64,000 nt of DNA from Paraburkholderia bryophila (GTDB lineage: Bacteria; Pseudomonadota; Gammaproteobacteria; Burkholderiales; Burkholderiaceae). The notes under the pieces were generated by a model. The model was not told the origin of the DNA. It saw only the letters and a program-made list of their open reading frames with translations, and ran no database searches. Location: assembly GCF_003269035.1 (NCBI RefSeq), contig NZ_QLTK01000003.1, positions 62,001-126,000 on the forward strand. The letters are read 5' to 3'. A program made the position numbers and the translations under genes. Numbering within the stretch: position 1 is the stretch's first letter; every line of letters begins with the position of its first letter. Below, piece after piece: positions 8,637-16,795 of this stretch.

Positions 8637-9806
8637 TCAGAAATTGCCGTTGGCGAAGCGGGCGATCGGATCGTCGGTAGTCTGCGTCGGAGCGGGGATG
8701 CCGCGTGATGCCGTCGAGGCACGCATGATCTGCACGCCGCCGTTCGCATCGGCTCGCTGCGCCTGTTGAGCCTGACGTGCGGCCACCGATGCAGGTGGCG
8801 GCGGCTCGAACGCGTCCGCGGCGGCGTCGATCGGGTCGGGCGCACGAGTGGACGCCGTCTGCGGGAGGGTGCGAGAGCTTGTCGCCTGCTGGGCCGAGCT
8901 TGAACCGGGCGTGGCGTCATACGCACCGGCCTGAGCGGCGGCAACGGGAACCGGCGTCGGCGACACAGCGCCCGCTGCGCGGGCCTGGATTTGCGCTGCG
9001 CTCATACCGGGCGGCGGCGGCTCGAACGGATCGGCTTGCGGAGTCGTTGCGGCCGTGACGGGCGGCGCCTCGACGGTCAAAGGCGCATGAGGCGCCGTCG
9101 CGACGCGAGTCGCCGGCACCGTCGCGCCCGCTGCCAGGCCCGCATAAGCCGGCGCAGGCTGCTGCACAACCGGCGCGACCGGCACGACCGGCACAACCGC
9201 CCGCTCCGGCTGCGGCGCCGCGGCCTGATAGCTCGGCGTATCGAACGGCGCCGGCGTCGCGGCCGGTGCGGCGACCCGCCGAATCCCGTCGAAGCGTTTG
9301 GCCCAGTAAGGGTTGGTCAGATAATCGAGCCGTACGGTGCCGCCCGTCGACGGCGCATTGACGAAGCGCAGCTTGCCGACATAAATGCCGACGTGCGAAT
9401 GCGGCCGCCCGGTCGTGTTGAAGAAAATCAGATCGCCCGGCGCGATTTCGTCCGGCTCGATCGACTCGCCGCGTCCGCTCATATCCGCCGTGGTGCGCGG
9501 CAGATTCACCGAAGCCGCCCGCGCGACGACGTAACGAACCAGTCCGCTGCAATCAAAGCCGCTATCCGGCGTATTGCCGCCCCAACGGTAGGGAATGCCG
9601 ACCAGACCCATCGCCTGAATGGAGATTTCCTCGCGGCCGATGCTGTGATCGACGAAATTCGGAAAGCCCGGCGGCGGCGCATGATAGGCGCCGTTCGCGA
9701 CCACGATCGAACTGCCCGACGCGCCACGCGACGACGTCTTCTGCGGCGCGCCAGCACAGGCGGCAAGCAGCAGAACGGTCAGCAGGGACAGGGCGAGTCG
9801 GCGCAT
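8637..9806 (-). CDS. NlpC/P60-family lipoprotein, probable cell-wall peptidase
   Basis: Predicted lipoprotein (389 aa) that probably cleaves peptidoglycan stem peptides. Start at 9806 gives a signal peptide MRRLALSLLTVLLLAAC with Cys17 as the lipidated residue. The NlpC/P60 domain spans about 55-178 with catalytic Cys86 (FDCSGL), His138 (HSHVGIYV) and Asn150 as the likely third residue. After it comes a disordered Pro/Ala/Thr/Gln-rich tail of about 210 residues, unusual for the family, in which a FEPPPP motif occurs twice (ADPFEPPPPG and ADAFEPPPPA). It has its own promoter and is separated from phoH by a terminator. Confidence 0.88.
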   Translation of the reverse strand: MRRLALSLLTVLLLAACAGAPQKTSSRGASGSSIVVANGAYHAPPPGFPNFVDHSIGREEISIQAMGLVGIPYRWGGNTPDSGFDCSGLVRYVVARAASVNLPRTTADMSGRGESIEPDEIAPGDLIFFNTTGRPHSHVGIYVGKLRFVNAPSTGGTVRLDYLTNPYWAKRFDGIRRVAAPAATPAPFDTPSYQAAAPQPERAVVPVVPVAPVVQQPAPAYAGLAAGATVPATRVATAPHAPLTVEAPPVTAATTPQADPFEPPPPGMSAAQIQARAAGAVSPTPVPVAAAQAGAYDATPGSSSAQQATSSRTLPQTASTRAPDPIDAAADAFEPPPPASVAARQAQQAQRADANGGVQIMRASTASRGIPAPTQTTDDPIARFANGNF

Positions 9807-9856
9807 GAAGACGAGGAGAGCGGGTAAACGCTCGTTTAACGGCGGACGATTTCGGG

Positions 9857-9886
9857 ATAGTAGCCCGTGGTGCATCGCTCCGGCAA
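9857..9886 (-). promoter_or_regulatory. Promoter of the NlpC/P60 gene
   Basis: Read on the minus strand, -35 TTGCCG (9886-9881) and -10 TACTAT (9862-9857) are spaced 18 bases apart, about 50 bases upstream of the lipoprotein start. Confidence 0.55.
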
Positions 9887-9953
9887 GAAGTCTTGACAAA
9901 TTACTTGAAGTTCAGGCGCTAAGTGTGGTCTAGCGCAAAACCGCGCCGGCCAT

Positions 9954-9990
9954 AAAAAAACCGCCTCCGGAGGGTTCCGGAGGCGGTTTT
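9954..9990 (-). terminator. Rho-independent terminator after phoH
   Basis: A 13-bp perfect stem (9959-9971 with 9976-9988) with a four-base loop, flanked by a run of seven A on the plus strand, so the minus-strand transcript ends in U residues. It closes the phoH transcript; T residues on the other side could also stop plus-strand transcription. Confidence 0.92.
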
Positions 9991-10014
9991 GGCAAGCTTC
10001 CAACTAATTGAAAA

Positions 10015-11889
10015 TTAAAGAATTTCCGACGCGTAATCGGCAAGTCGCGAACGTTCGCCGCGCGCCAGCGTGACATGCCCGCTGTGCGCCCAGCCCTTGA
10101 AGCGGTCGACCACGTAGGTCAACCCCGAACTGCCTTCGGTCAGGTACGGCGTATCGATCTGCGCGATGTTGCCGAGGCAGATGATCTTCGTCCCCGGACC
10201 TGCGCGCGTGACCAGCGTCTTCATCTGTTTCGGCGTCAGATTCTGCGCCTCGTCGATGATCAGATACTTGTCCACGAACGTGCGGCCGCGCATGAAGTTC
10301 ATGCTCTTGACCTTCAGGCGCGAACGGATCAGCTCCTGCGTGGCGGCGCGGCCCCACTCGCCGGCGGCGTCGTCGGTTTTCTGCAGGACTTCAAGGTTGT
10401 CGTCGAATGCACCCATCCACGGCTGCATTTTTTCTTCTTCCGTACCCGGCAGGAAGCCGATGTCTTCACCCACCGGCACCGTGGCGCGCGTCACGATGAT
10501 CTCGTTGTAGCGCTTGTCGTCGAGCACTTGCGCCAGACCGGCGGCGAGCGCGACCAGCGTCTTGCCGGTACCGGCTTGACCCAGCAGCGTGACGAAGTCG
10601 ATCTCCGGATTCATCAACAGGTTCAACGCGAAATTCTGCTCGCGGTTACGCGCCGTGATGCCCCACACGTTGTTCTTGTGGTGCCCGTAGTCGCGCAAGG
10701 TTTGCAGCAGCGCGGTCTTGCCGTTCAACTCGCGCACCAGCGCATGAAACGCCGGTTCGCCGTTTTGCGGCTCCAGATAGACGAACTCGTTGACCAGCAT
10801 CGACGCGCACAGCGGACCCGTCACCCGGTAATACGTGGTGCCGGTTTTGGTGTCCTGCCAGCTCTCCATGCCCTTCGCGTGCTTGGTCCAGAAGTCCTGC
10901 GGCAGCGCGCGGATGCCCGAGTACAGCAGATCGCTGTCTTCGAGCACCTGGTCGTTGAAGTAATCTTCGGCGGGCAGGCCGAGCGCGTGCGCCTTGATGC
11001 GCATGTTGATGTCTTTCGACACCAGCACGACCTGGCGATCCGCCCGGTCGCGCTGCAACGCGCGCACGACGCCGAGAATCTGGTTGTCGGCTTTACCTTC
11101 CGGCAGACCTTCCACCGGCTCGATGGTGGCCAGCGTGGTCTGGAAGAACAGACGACCGGACGCCTCGCGACTACCCAGACGGGCGAGCGAAATGCCGTCG
11201 GAGATATTGCCGGCGTTGGCCACCAGTGCATCCAGCGTGCGGCTTACCTGACGCGCGTTACGCGCGACTTCCGACATGCCCTTCTTGTGGTTGTCGAGTT
11301 CTTCCAACGTCATCATGGGCAGATAGACGTCGTGTTCCTCGAACCGGAACAGGCAGCTTGGATCGTGCATCAGCACGTTCGTGTCGAGTACGAACAGCTT
11401 CTGCACTTCGGCCGGATCGGCGCTCGCGCCGCGTTTCTTGCCGGCGCCGCGCGTGGCGGGCGCAACGGCCGCGGGTTTGGCTGCGTCGGCCTGCTTCGCG
11501 CTCGGCGCGCGCGCCACTACCGGTTGTGCTGCGGGTGCGGCCGGCTCGGCGTGCGGACGGGCTGCGGGGACCGGCTGCAACAAGGCAGCGGTTTGCTTCG
11601 ATTTGCGGCCGGGCGCCGCTGCGTTGCGCGCCGGAGCAGCCTGCTCCGCGGAAGCATTCGCAACAGGGGTTGCCGACGACGCCGGCACGGTGCGCAAGGT
11701 GGTCGCGGCATTGGCGGCATTCGCCATGGGTTTGGCGACGTTCGCGCGGCCGTAATCGGCCGACTCTGCGGCTTCCCCGTCGCCAGCCTGTTTCTTCGAG
11801 GCGGAGCGCGCCGGCGTAGCGGCTTTGGCCTTGTATTCGTCAGGCGGCAGGAGATTGCCGAGCTTGCTGGGGGGAGTAGGCAAAGGCAT
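10015..11889 (-). CDS. PhoH-family ATPase with N-terminal PIN domain
   Basis: Cytoplasmic PIN-PhoH protein (624 aa), a predicted RNA-acting NTPase joined to a PIN-fold ribonuclease domain. After an Ala/Pro/Lys-rich disordered leader (about 1-160) comes the PIN domain (about 165-300; VLDTNVLMHDPS supplies its first acidic residue). The PhoH ATPase follows with Walker A GQAGTGKTL near residue 440 and Walker B-like IIDEAQNLTPKQMK near 555. The ATG at 11889 (MPLPTPPSKLGNLL) with GAGGG upstream was chosen over the longer frame. Often encoded beside bcp in Burkholderiales; the cellular substrate is not known. Confidence 0.9.
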   Translation of the reverse strand: MPLPTPPSKLGNLLPPDEYKAKAATPARSASKKQAGDGEAAESADYGRANVAKPMANAANAATTLRTVPASSATPVANASAEQAAPARNAAAPGRKSKQTAALLQPVPAARPHAEPAAPAAQPVVARAPSAKQADAAKPAAVAPATRGAGKKRGASADPAEVQKLFVLDTNVLMHDPSCLFRFEEHDVYLPMMTLEELDNHKKGMSEVARNARQVSRTLDALVANAGNISDGISLARLGSREASGRLFFQTTLATIEPVEGLPEGKADNQILGVVRALQRDRADRQVVLVSKDINMRIKAHALGLPAEDYFNDQVLEDSDLLYSGIRALPQDFWTKHAKGMESWQDTKTGTTYYRVTGPLCASMLVNEFVYLEPQNGEPAFHALVRELNGKTALLQTLRDYGHHKNNVWGITARNREQNFALNLLMNPEIDFVTLLGQAGTGKTLVALAAGLAQVLDDKRYNEIIVTRATVPVGEDIGFLPGTEEEKMQPWMGAFDDNLEVLQKTDDAAGEWGRAATQELIRSRLKVKSMNFMRGRTFVDKYLIIDEAQNLTPKQMKTLVTRAGPGTKIICLGNIAQIDTPYLTEGSSGLTYVVDRFKGWAHSGHVTLARGERSRLADYASEIL

Positions 11890-12245
11890 GGTTTCCCTCG
11901 AATTAATCGGGTCACATATCGTGCGCCGCCTGTCGCATTCTGCTGGTGCCAGTGAGTGCGCACGCAGTTTGCGCCCGGAGGCGCGCATTCGGTCTAGAGA
12001 TGCCGGTTCGCCTGGGTTTCGATCGGCTCCTTAACGGAAGCACGCAGCCGCGTGAACGAACGGCCGCGCGCAATTAAAAAAGCCGCCGCCCCGGCGTACG
12101 GGGCAAGCGGCTCGCCTTCAATGCTCGCGTTGCGCCTCACGACTCCGACAGCACCGGCAGATCCGGTAAAACGGCCGTCGAGTCTGGCGCAGCGGCGAAA
12201 AATTTGGGGTGGACAGGCACTCATTGCGGCCCAATATAGCGCGCC
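11890..12245. other. Intergenic region between bcp and phoH
   Basis: No coding sequence is supported here. It holds the phoH upstream region and the likely bcp terminator (12076-12111). Short frames on both strands have no ribosome binding sites or family features. Confidence 0.6.
12076..12111 (-). terminator. Likely terminator after bcp
   Basis: On the minus strand a GC-rich stem (12111-12100 with 12092-12082), with one bulge, is followed by six T residues (12081-12076). It lies about 135 bases past the bcp stop. Confidence 0.75.
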
Positions 12246-12707
12246 TCAAAGCGCTTGTACAGCCTCCAGAATATCGTCGACGTGGCCGGGCACCTTGACG
12301 CCGCGCCACTCCTGGCGCAGCACCCCTTCAGCGTCGATGAGGAACGTGGAGCGTTCGATTCCCCGTACTTCATTGCCATACATTTTCTTCATTTTCATGA
12401 CGCCGAACAGCGCGCACAACGTTTCTTCCGGATCGGAGATCAGCGGGAACGGCAATTCGAGCTTCGCCTTGAAATTGTCATGCGAGCGCAGGCTGTCGCG
12501 CGACACGCCGAGGATTTCCGCGCCGGCTTTCCTGAACTTCGGATACAGGTCGCGGAACTGCAGGCCTTCGGTCGTGCAGCCTGGCGTGTTGTCCTTCGGA
12601 TAGAAATACAGCACCACCTTCTTGCCCCGCAGCTTGGACAGCGTGATCTCGCCACCGGTAGCGGGGGCGGTGAAGTCGGGGATGGGTTGGTCGACTGCGA
12701 TGGGCAC
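12246..12707 (-). CDS. bcp: Thiol peroxidase of the Bcp/PrxQ family
   Basis: Peroxiredoxin (153 aa) that reduces hydrogen peroxide and organic peroxides, recycled by thioredoxin (a trxA gene lies at 43.3-43.7 kb). The thioredoxin fold carries the peroxidatic motif TPGCT with Cys44, plus YFYPKDN before it. The resolving Cys found five residues later in E. coli Bcp is missing (position 49 is Leu or Gly), and the only other Cys is Cys98 in EETLCALFG. It is therefore either a one-Cys enzyme or one that uses a different resolving thiol. Length is normal for the family. Confidence 0.93.
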   Translation of the reverse strand: MPIAVDQPIPDFTAPATGGEITLSKLRGKKVVLYFYPKDNTPGCTTEGLQFRDLYPKFRKAGAEILGVSRDSLRSHDNFKAKLELPFPLISDPEETLCALFGVMKMKKMYGNEVRGIERSTFLIDAEGVLRQEWRGVKVPGHVDDILEAVQAL

Positions 12708-12854
12708 GAGGTTCTCCGGTTGTTAGGGTCGGCGCCGCAGCAGGGCTGTGGCGGCGTCGGCCTGGCATCGAGGCTGGGGGAGGTGGCCGGCGCGCGGCAT
12801 GGTCTCGCGCGGCGGCCGGGTCGTCAGGCGGGCTGCCGACGGCTGGCGGTCCGC

Positions 12855-13748
12855 TCAGGGCTGGACAATCAACTCGCCGGAGCGGCCTGGAATTTCGCCC
12901 CACGTAACAGGGTACGATGGCAACGTGTCGCGGTCTAGCGTGGCGTAGTAATCACCCATCGTCGCGAAGGTATGGCCTTGCGCGCGCCAGCCGTCCAGCA
13001 GTTGTTCGAAAACAGGCGCGAGCTTTTGCCCTTCGAGTTCCGCGTGCAGCGTGAAGACCTGATCGTGCGGGTTGTTGTCGGTGTGCTTCAGCATCCAGGC
13101 GGCGACGTTGTGCAGATCGACGCCGTCCACGCCGAGCACTTCGTCGAGCGTGGGCAGCGTGGTGGGCATCTGCACATGGGCGAGCGTCTTGCCGTCGACC
13201 ACCGGCAGATACGGCGAACGGCCGCGGCCGTCGGAGGCGTAACGCATGCCCCATGTGTCGATCTGCTCGAACGCATGGCCGTTCATCTGCCAGCCGGCCG
13301 CGCCGTGGGTGACCGGTGGCGCACCGAACACCTCGCAGAAACGGTCGTGGCTTTTGCCCATTTGCGCGGCGGTCCATGCACGGTCTTTCGTGCGCACGTT
13401 GTCCTGCCAGTACACGTGATCCCACGTATGAATGCCGCATTCGAAGCCGGCTTCGTGGATCGCCCGCATCTCCGCCGCCGCTTTCGCGCCGATGTCCGGG
13501 CCGGGCAGCAGCACGCCATACATCAACTGCCTGACGCCGTAATGTTCGACCACCGAGGTGCGCGACACCTTCTTCAGAAAGCCCGGCCGCAAGACGCGAC
13601 GCATCGCCCAACCGGTGTGGTCGGGCCCGAGGCTGAAGAGGAAAGTGGCGCGCGCCTTGAAGCGGTCGAAGATGCGCGCGAGATTCGGCACGCCTTCGCG
13701 GGTGCCGCGTAGCGTGTCGACGTCGATCTTCAGAACGATACGGGCCAA
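12855..13748 (-). CDS. arnD: 4-deoxy-4-formamido-L-arabinose-phosphoundecaprenol deformylase
   Basis: Polysaccharide-deacetylase (NodB-homology) enzyme (297 aa) that removes the formyl group from undecaprenyl-phosphate-L-Ara4FN at the inner membrane, producing the donor used by ArnT. Visible metal-site elements: the aspartates of KIDVDTLRG (about 7-15) and H-x3-H in GIHTWDHVYW. MYGVLLPGPDIG and the GWQMNGHAFEQ region are characteristic of ArnD rather than chitin deacetylases. Last gene of the minus-strand arnB-C-A-A-D run; it starts 10 bases after the preceding stop. Confidence 0.93.
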   Translation of the reverse strand: MARIVLKIDVDTLRGTREGVPNLARIFDRFKARATFLFSLGPDHTGWAMRRVLRPGFLKKVSRTSVVEHYGVRQLMYGVLLPGPDIGAKAAAEMRAIHEAGFECGIHTWDHVYWQDNVRTKDRAWTAAQMGKSHDRFCEVFGAPPVTHGAAGWQMNGHAFEQIDTWGMRYASDGRGRSPYLPVVDGKTLAHVQMPTTLPTLDEVLGVDGVDLHNVAAWMLKHTDNNPHDQVFTLHAELEGQKLAPVFEQLLDGWRAQGHTFATMGDYYATLDRDTLPSYPVTWGEIPGRSGELIVQP

Positions 13749-13758
13749 GGATCAGCCC

Positions 13759-14805
13759 TTATTGCTGTTCGACGAGCGCGCGCGCTTCGCCGACGTGGCC
13801 GCGATACGCTTCGAAAATCTTGCGCAGCGCTTCGTCGAAGGTCGACTTCGGCGCCCAGTCGAGTTCCTGCATCGTGTTGTCGATCTTCGGCACGCGGTTC
13901 TGCACGTCCTGATAGCCGCTGCCGTAGTACGCGCCCGACGAGGTTTCGACCAGCTGCACTTTCTGCGCGAGCTCCGCGTATTCCGGGAACTCGGCGGCGA
14001 GCGCCAGCATCTTGTGCGCGAGCTCGCGCACCGAGAAGTTGTTGGTCGGGTTGCCGATGTTGTAGATCTTGCCCGTGGCGACACCGTCTTTGTTCTCGAT
14101 GATCTTCATCAGCGCGCCGATGCCGTCGTCGATATCCGTGAACGCGCGCTTCTGGGCGCCGCCGTCCACCAGGCTGATGTTCTCGCCGCGCACGATATGG
14201 CCGAGGAACTGCGTGACCACGCGCGAGCTGCCTTCCTTCGGCGTGTAGATCGAGTCGAGGCCCGGGCCGATCCAGTTGAACGGACGGAACAGCGTGAAGT
14301 TCAGGCCTTCCATGCCGTAGCCCCAGATCACGCGGTCCATCAGCTGTTTCGAGCACGCGTAGATCCAGCGCGGCTTGTTGATCGGACCGTACGACAGTTG
14401 CGATTCTTCCGGATCGAACTGCTCGTCCGTGCACATGCCGTAGACCTCGGAGGTGGACGGAAACACGAGGTGCTTGCCGTACTTCACGGCCGAACGCACG
14501 ATCGGCAGGTTCGCCTCGAAGTCGAGTTCGAACACCCGCAGCGGCTGCTTCACATACGTGGCGGGCGTGGCGATCGCGACCAGCGGCAGGATCACGTCGC
14601 ACTTCTTGATGTGGTACTCGACCCATTCCTTGTTGATCGTGATGTCGCCTTCGAAGAAGTGCATCCGCTCATGATTGACGAGGTCGCCCAGACGTTCGGT
14701 CTGCATGTCCATCCCGAAGACTTCCCAGTCGGTCGTTTCGAGAATGCGTTTGGACAGGTGATGGCCGATGAAGCCGTTCACACCCAGAATCAGGACTTTT
14801 TTCAT
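13759..14805 (-). CDS. arnA: UDP-glucuronate decarboxylase, ArnA C-terminal domain as a separate protein
   Basis: NAD-dependent SDR-type enzyme (348 aa) that oxidises and decarboxylates UDP-glucuronate to UDP-4-keto-pentose, the first committed step to L-Ara4N. Rossmann motif GVNGFIGHHL (about 8-17), active-site STSEVYG, the Y-x3-K pair in YACSKQL, and KRAFTDIDDG matching the Arg of ArnA. In E. coli this domain is fused to a formyltransferase; here it stands alone and the formyltransferase is the gene just upstream (4-base overlap). Annotators also use bifunctional UDP-4-keto-pentose/UDP-xylose synthase for such stand-alone proteins. Confidence 0.9.
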   Translation of the reverse strand: MKKVLILGVNGFIGHHLSKRILETTDWEVFGMDMQTERLGDLVNHERMHFFEGDITINKEWVEYHIKKCDVILPLVAIATPATYVKQPLRVFELDFEANLPIVRSAVKYGKHLVFPSTSEVYGMCTDEQFDPEESQLSYGPINKPRWIYACSKQLMDRVIWGYGMEGLNFTLFRPFNWIGPGLDSIYTPKEGSSRVVTQFLGHIVRGENISLVDGGAQKRAFTDIDDGIGALMKIIENKDGVATGKIYNIGNPTNNFSVRELAHKMLALAAEFPEYAELAQKVQLVETSSGAYYGSGYQDVQNRVPKIDNTMQELDWAPKSTFDEALRKIFEAYRGHVGEARALVEQQ

Positions 14806-15749
14806 GAGGAGCGAGGAATTTGGGAGGGAATCTGAATGAACTGGGCGAATTCGGCTGGCGTGACGACGGGTTCGCTGCCGTCGTGCTGGCGCCGCAACTC
14901 GTGGATGGTGATCGCACGACCGTCGCCGCCTATCGCGAAAATGCCATTATCGCTTACGTGTAGGCCCGGGGGCAAATCCGAGCGAAGCGCGCCGGGCGCG
15001 GCCAGGCGCGCGCGCGCGACGATGAAACGCTGTCCGTTGAGATCGGTGAACGCGCCGGGATAGGGCGGTGCGACCGCGCGGATCAGGTTGTAGACCTGCT
15101 GCGCGGATTGCGTCCAGTCGATGCGGCCGTCTTCCGGCTTGCGCCCGCCGTAATAGCTGCCTTGCGCGAGGTCGTTCGGCAGATGCGGCGCTTCGCCTGC
15201 GAGTAAGGCCGGCAGCACGCGCCACAGGGTTTGCTCGGCGGCCACCGTGACTTTGTCGAACACCTGCGCGGCGGTGTCGTCGGGCAGGATCGGCACCGGC
15301 GTTTGCGCGATGATCGCACCCGCGTCGGGCCTCGCGGCCATTTCATGCAGCGTCGCGCCGGTTTCGGTTTCGCCGTGGATTACCGCCCAGTTGGTCGGTA
15401 CGCGGCCGCGATACTTGGGCAGCAGCGAGCCGTGCATGTTGTAAGCGCCCCGTGCGGCGAGCGCCAGCAGGTCGACCGGCAACATGTGGCGGTAGTAGAA
15501 CGAGAAGATGAAGTCCGGCCGCGCGGCGCTCACCGCGGCGCGCAGTTCGGCGCTTTTCGGGTCGGCCGGCGTGACGACCGGAATGCCGTGCTCGGCCGCG
15601 ACCGAAGCCACGCTGCCGAACCAGATATTCTCGGTCGGGCTGTCTTCATGGGTGACGACCAGCGCCACCTCGACGCCGCGCGCGAGCAGCACCTGCAGGC
15701 AGCGCACGCCGACATTGTGATACGCGAATACGACAGCGCGCGGCTTCAT
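14802..15749 (-). CDS. UDP-L-Ara4N formyltransferase, ArnA N-terminal domain as a separate protein
   Basis: Methionyl-tRNA-formyltransferase-like enzyme (315 aa) that transfers a formyl group from 10-formyl-tetrahydrofolate to UDP-L-Ara4N. The catalytic Asn and His are in YNMHGSLLPKYRGR, and the Asp in ARPDAGAI; the HGE-T-GATLHEM segment is typical. The C-terminal OB-like domain starts near residue 205. The start ATG at 15749 overlaps the arnC stop by 4 bases (ATGA), and its own stop overlaps the decarboxylase start by 4 bases, so the three genes are tightly coupled. Confidence 0.92.
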   Translation of the reverse strand: MKPRAVVFAYHNVGVRCLQVLLARGVEVALVVTHEDSPTENIWFGSVASVAAEHGIPVVTPADPKSAELRAAVSAARPDFIFSFYYRHMLPVDLLALAARGAYNMHGSLLPKYRGRVPTNWAVIHGETETGATLHEMAARPDAGAIIAQTPVPILPDDTAAQVFDKVTVAAEQTLWRVLPALLAGEAPHLPNDLAQGSYYGGRKPEDGRIDWTQSAQQVYNLIRAVAPPYPGAFTDLNGQRFIVARARLAAPGALRSDLPPGLHVSDNGIFAIGGDGRAITIHELRRQHDGSEPVVTPAEFAQFIQIPSQIPRSS

Positions 15750-16789
15750 GGAGTCGGTCCCTGATCGACCAGCGGCGCGGCCTGCACGGCCTGCACGACG
15801 GCCTGACGCGGCGCTTCGGCGACGGTCGCGCCGTCGCGCTGTTCGAGAATGGTTTGCACCAGATAACGCGGACGCGCGCGCACCTGCTGATAAATCCGGC
15901 CGATGTATTCGCCGAGCAGCCCGAGCGCGAAGATGATCACGCCGAGCAGGAAGAAGATCACGGCGAACAGCGTGAACACACCTTGCACTTCCGCGCCGAT
16001 GATAAAGCGGCGAATCAGCAGCAGCACGAACAGCGCCGCGGAGCCGAGCGACAGGATCACGCCGATGAACGACAGCCATTGCAGCGGCACCACCGAAAAA
16101 CCGGTCACCAGGTCGAAGTTCAGGCGGATCAGCGAATACAGCGAGTACTTCGATTCGCCGGCAAAGCGCTCTTCGTGCGCGACTTCGATTTCGACTGGAT
16201 TCTGCGCGAAGGTGTACGCGAGCGCCGGAATGAACGTGTTGATTTCGCCGCACCGGTTGATCGTGTCGATGATGTGCCGGCTGTACGCGCGCAGCATGCA
16301 GCCCTGGTCGGTCATCTTGATGCGGGTGATGCGTTCGCGCAGCCGGTTCATCGCGCGCGAGGCCTTGCGGCGGAACAGGCTGTCCTGCCGCTGCAGACGG
16401 ATCGTGCCGACGTAGTCGTAGCCTTCGCGCATCTTCGCCACCAGCTTGGCGATTTCTTCCGGCGGGTTCTGCAGATCGGCGTCGAGCGTGATGACGATCT
16501 CGCCGCGCGATTGCTCGAAGCCCGCGAGAATCGCCATGTGCTGGCCGTAGTTGCCGTTCAGCAGGATCACCCGGGTGGTGTCGGGGCGCGCGCGGAACTG
16601 CTCGGCGAGCAGCGCGGCGGATTTGTCGCGGCTGCCGTCGTTGATGAAGATCACTTCATAACCGGTGCCGAGCGCGTCGAGCGCCGGGTACAGGCGCGCG
16701 AACAGCGCCGCCAGCCCGGCTTCCTCGTTGTACACCGGGATGATGATCGACACTTCCGGTGCGACAGCGCGATGTTCCGAATAACTCAT
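15746..16789 (-). CDS. arnC: Undecaprenyl-phosphate 4-deoxy-4-formamido-L-arabinose transferase
   Basis: Inner-membrane GT2 glycosyltransferase (347 aa) that moves L-Ara4FN from UDP to undecaprenyl phosphate on the cytoplasmic face. N-terminal GT-A domain begins with VSIIIPVYNEEAGL; DADLQNPPEE is the metal-binding site, followed by KMTDQGCMLRAY. Two C-terminal transmembrane segments (about 235-258 and 270-295) anchor it. The C terminus has an Ala/Val-rich tail of about 30 residues. The gene starts 6 bases after arnB ends. Confidence 0.93.
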   Translation of the reverse strand: MSYSEHRAVAPEVSIIIPVYNEEAGLAALFARLYPALDALGTGYEVIFINDGSRDKSAALLAEQFRARPDTTRVILLNGNYGQHMAILAGFEQSRGEIVITLDADLQNPPEEIAKLVAKMREGYDYVGTIRLQRQDSLFRRKASRAMNRLRERITRIKMTDQGCMLRAYSRHIIDTINRCGEINTFIPALAYTFAQNPVEIEVAHEERFAGESKYSLYSLIRLNFDLVTGFSVVPLQWLSFIGVILSLGSAALFVLLLIRRFIIGAEVQGVFTLFAVIFFLLGVIIFALGLLGEYIGRIYQQVRARPRYLVQTILEQRDGATVAEAPRQAVVQAVQAAPLVDQGPTP

Positions 16790-16795
16790 TTCCGC

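Noticed and set aside
9893..9921. TTGACA box on the plus strand before phoH
   Set aside because: No matching -10 at normal spacing and no gene downstream on that strand; it would drive antisense transcription into phoH.
10075..11955. 626-codon open frame on the plus strand
   Set aside because: Antisense shadow of phoH, whose PIN and PhoH motifs are on the other strand.
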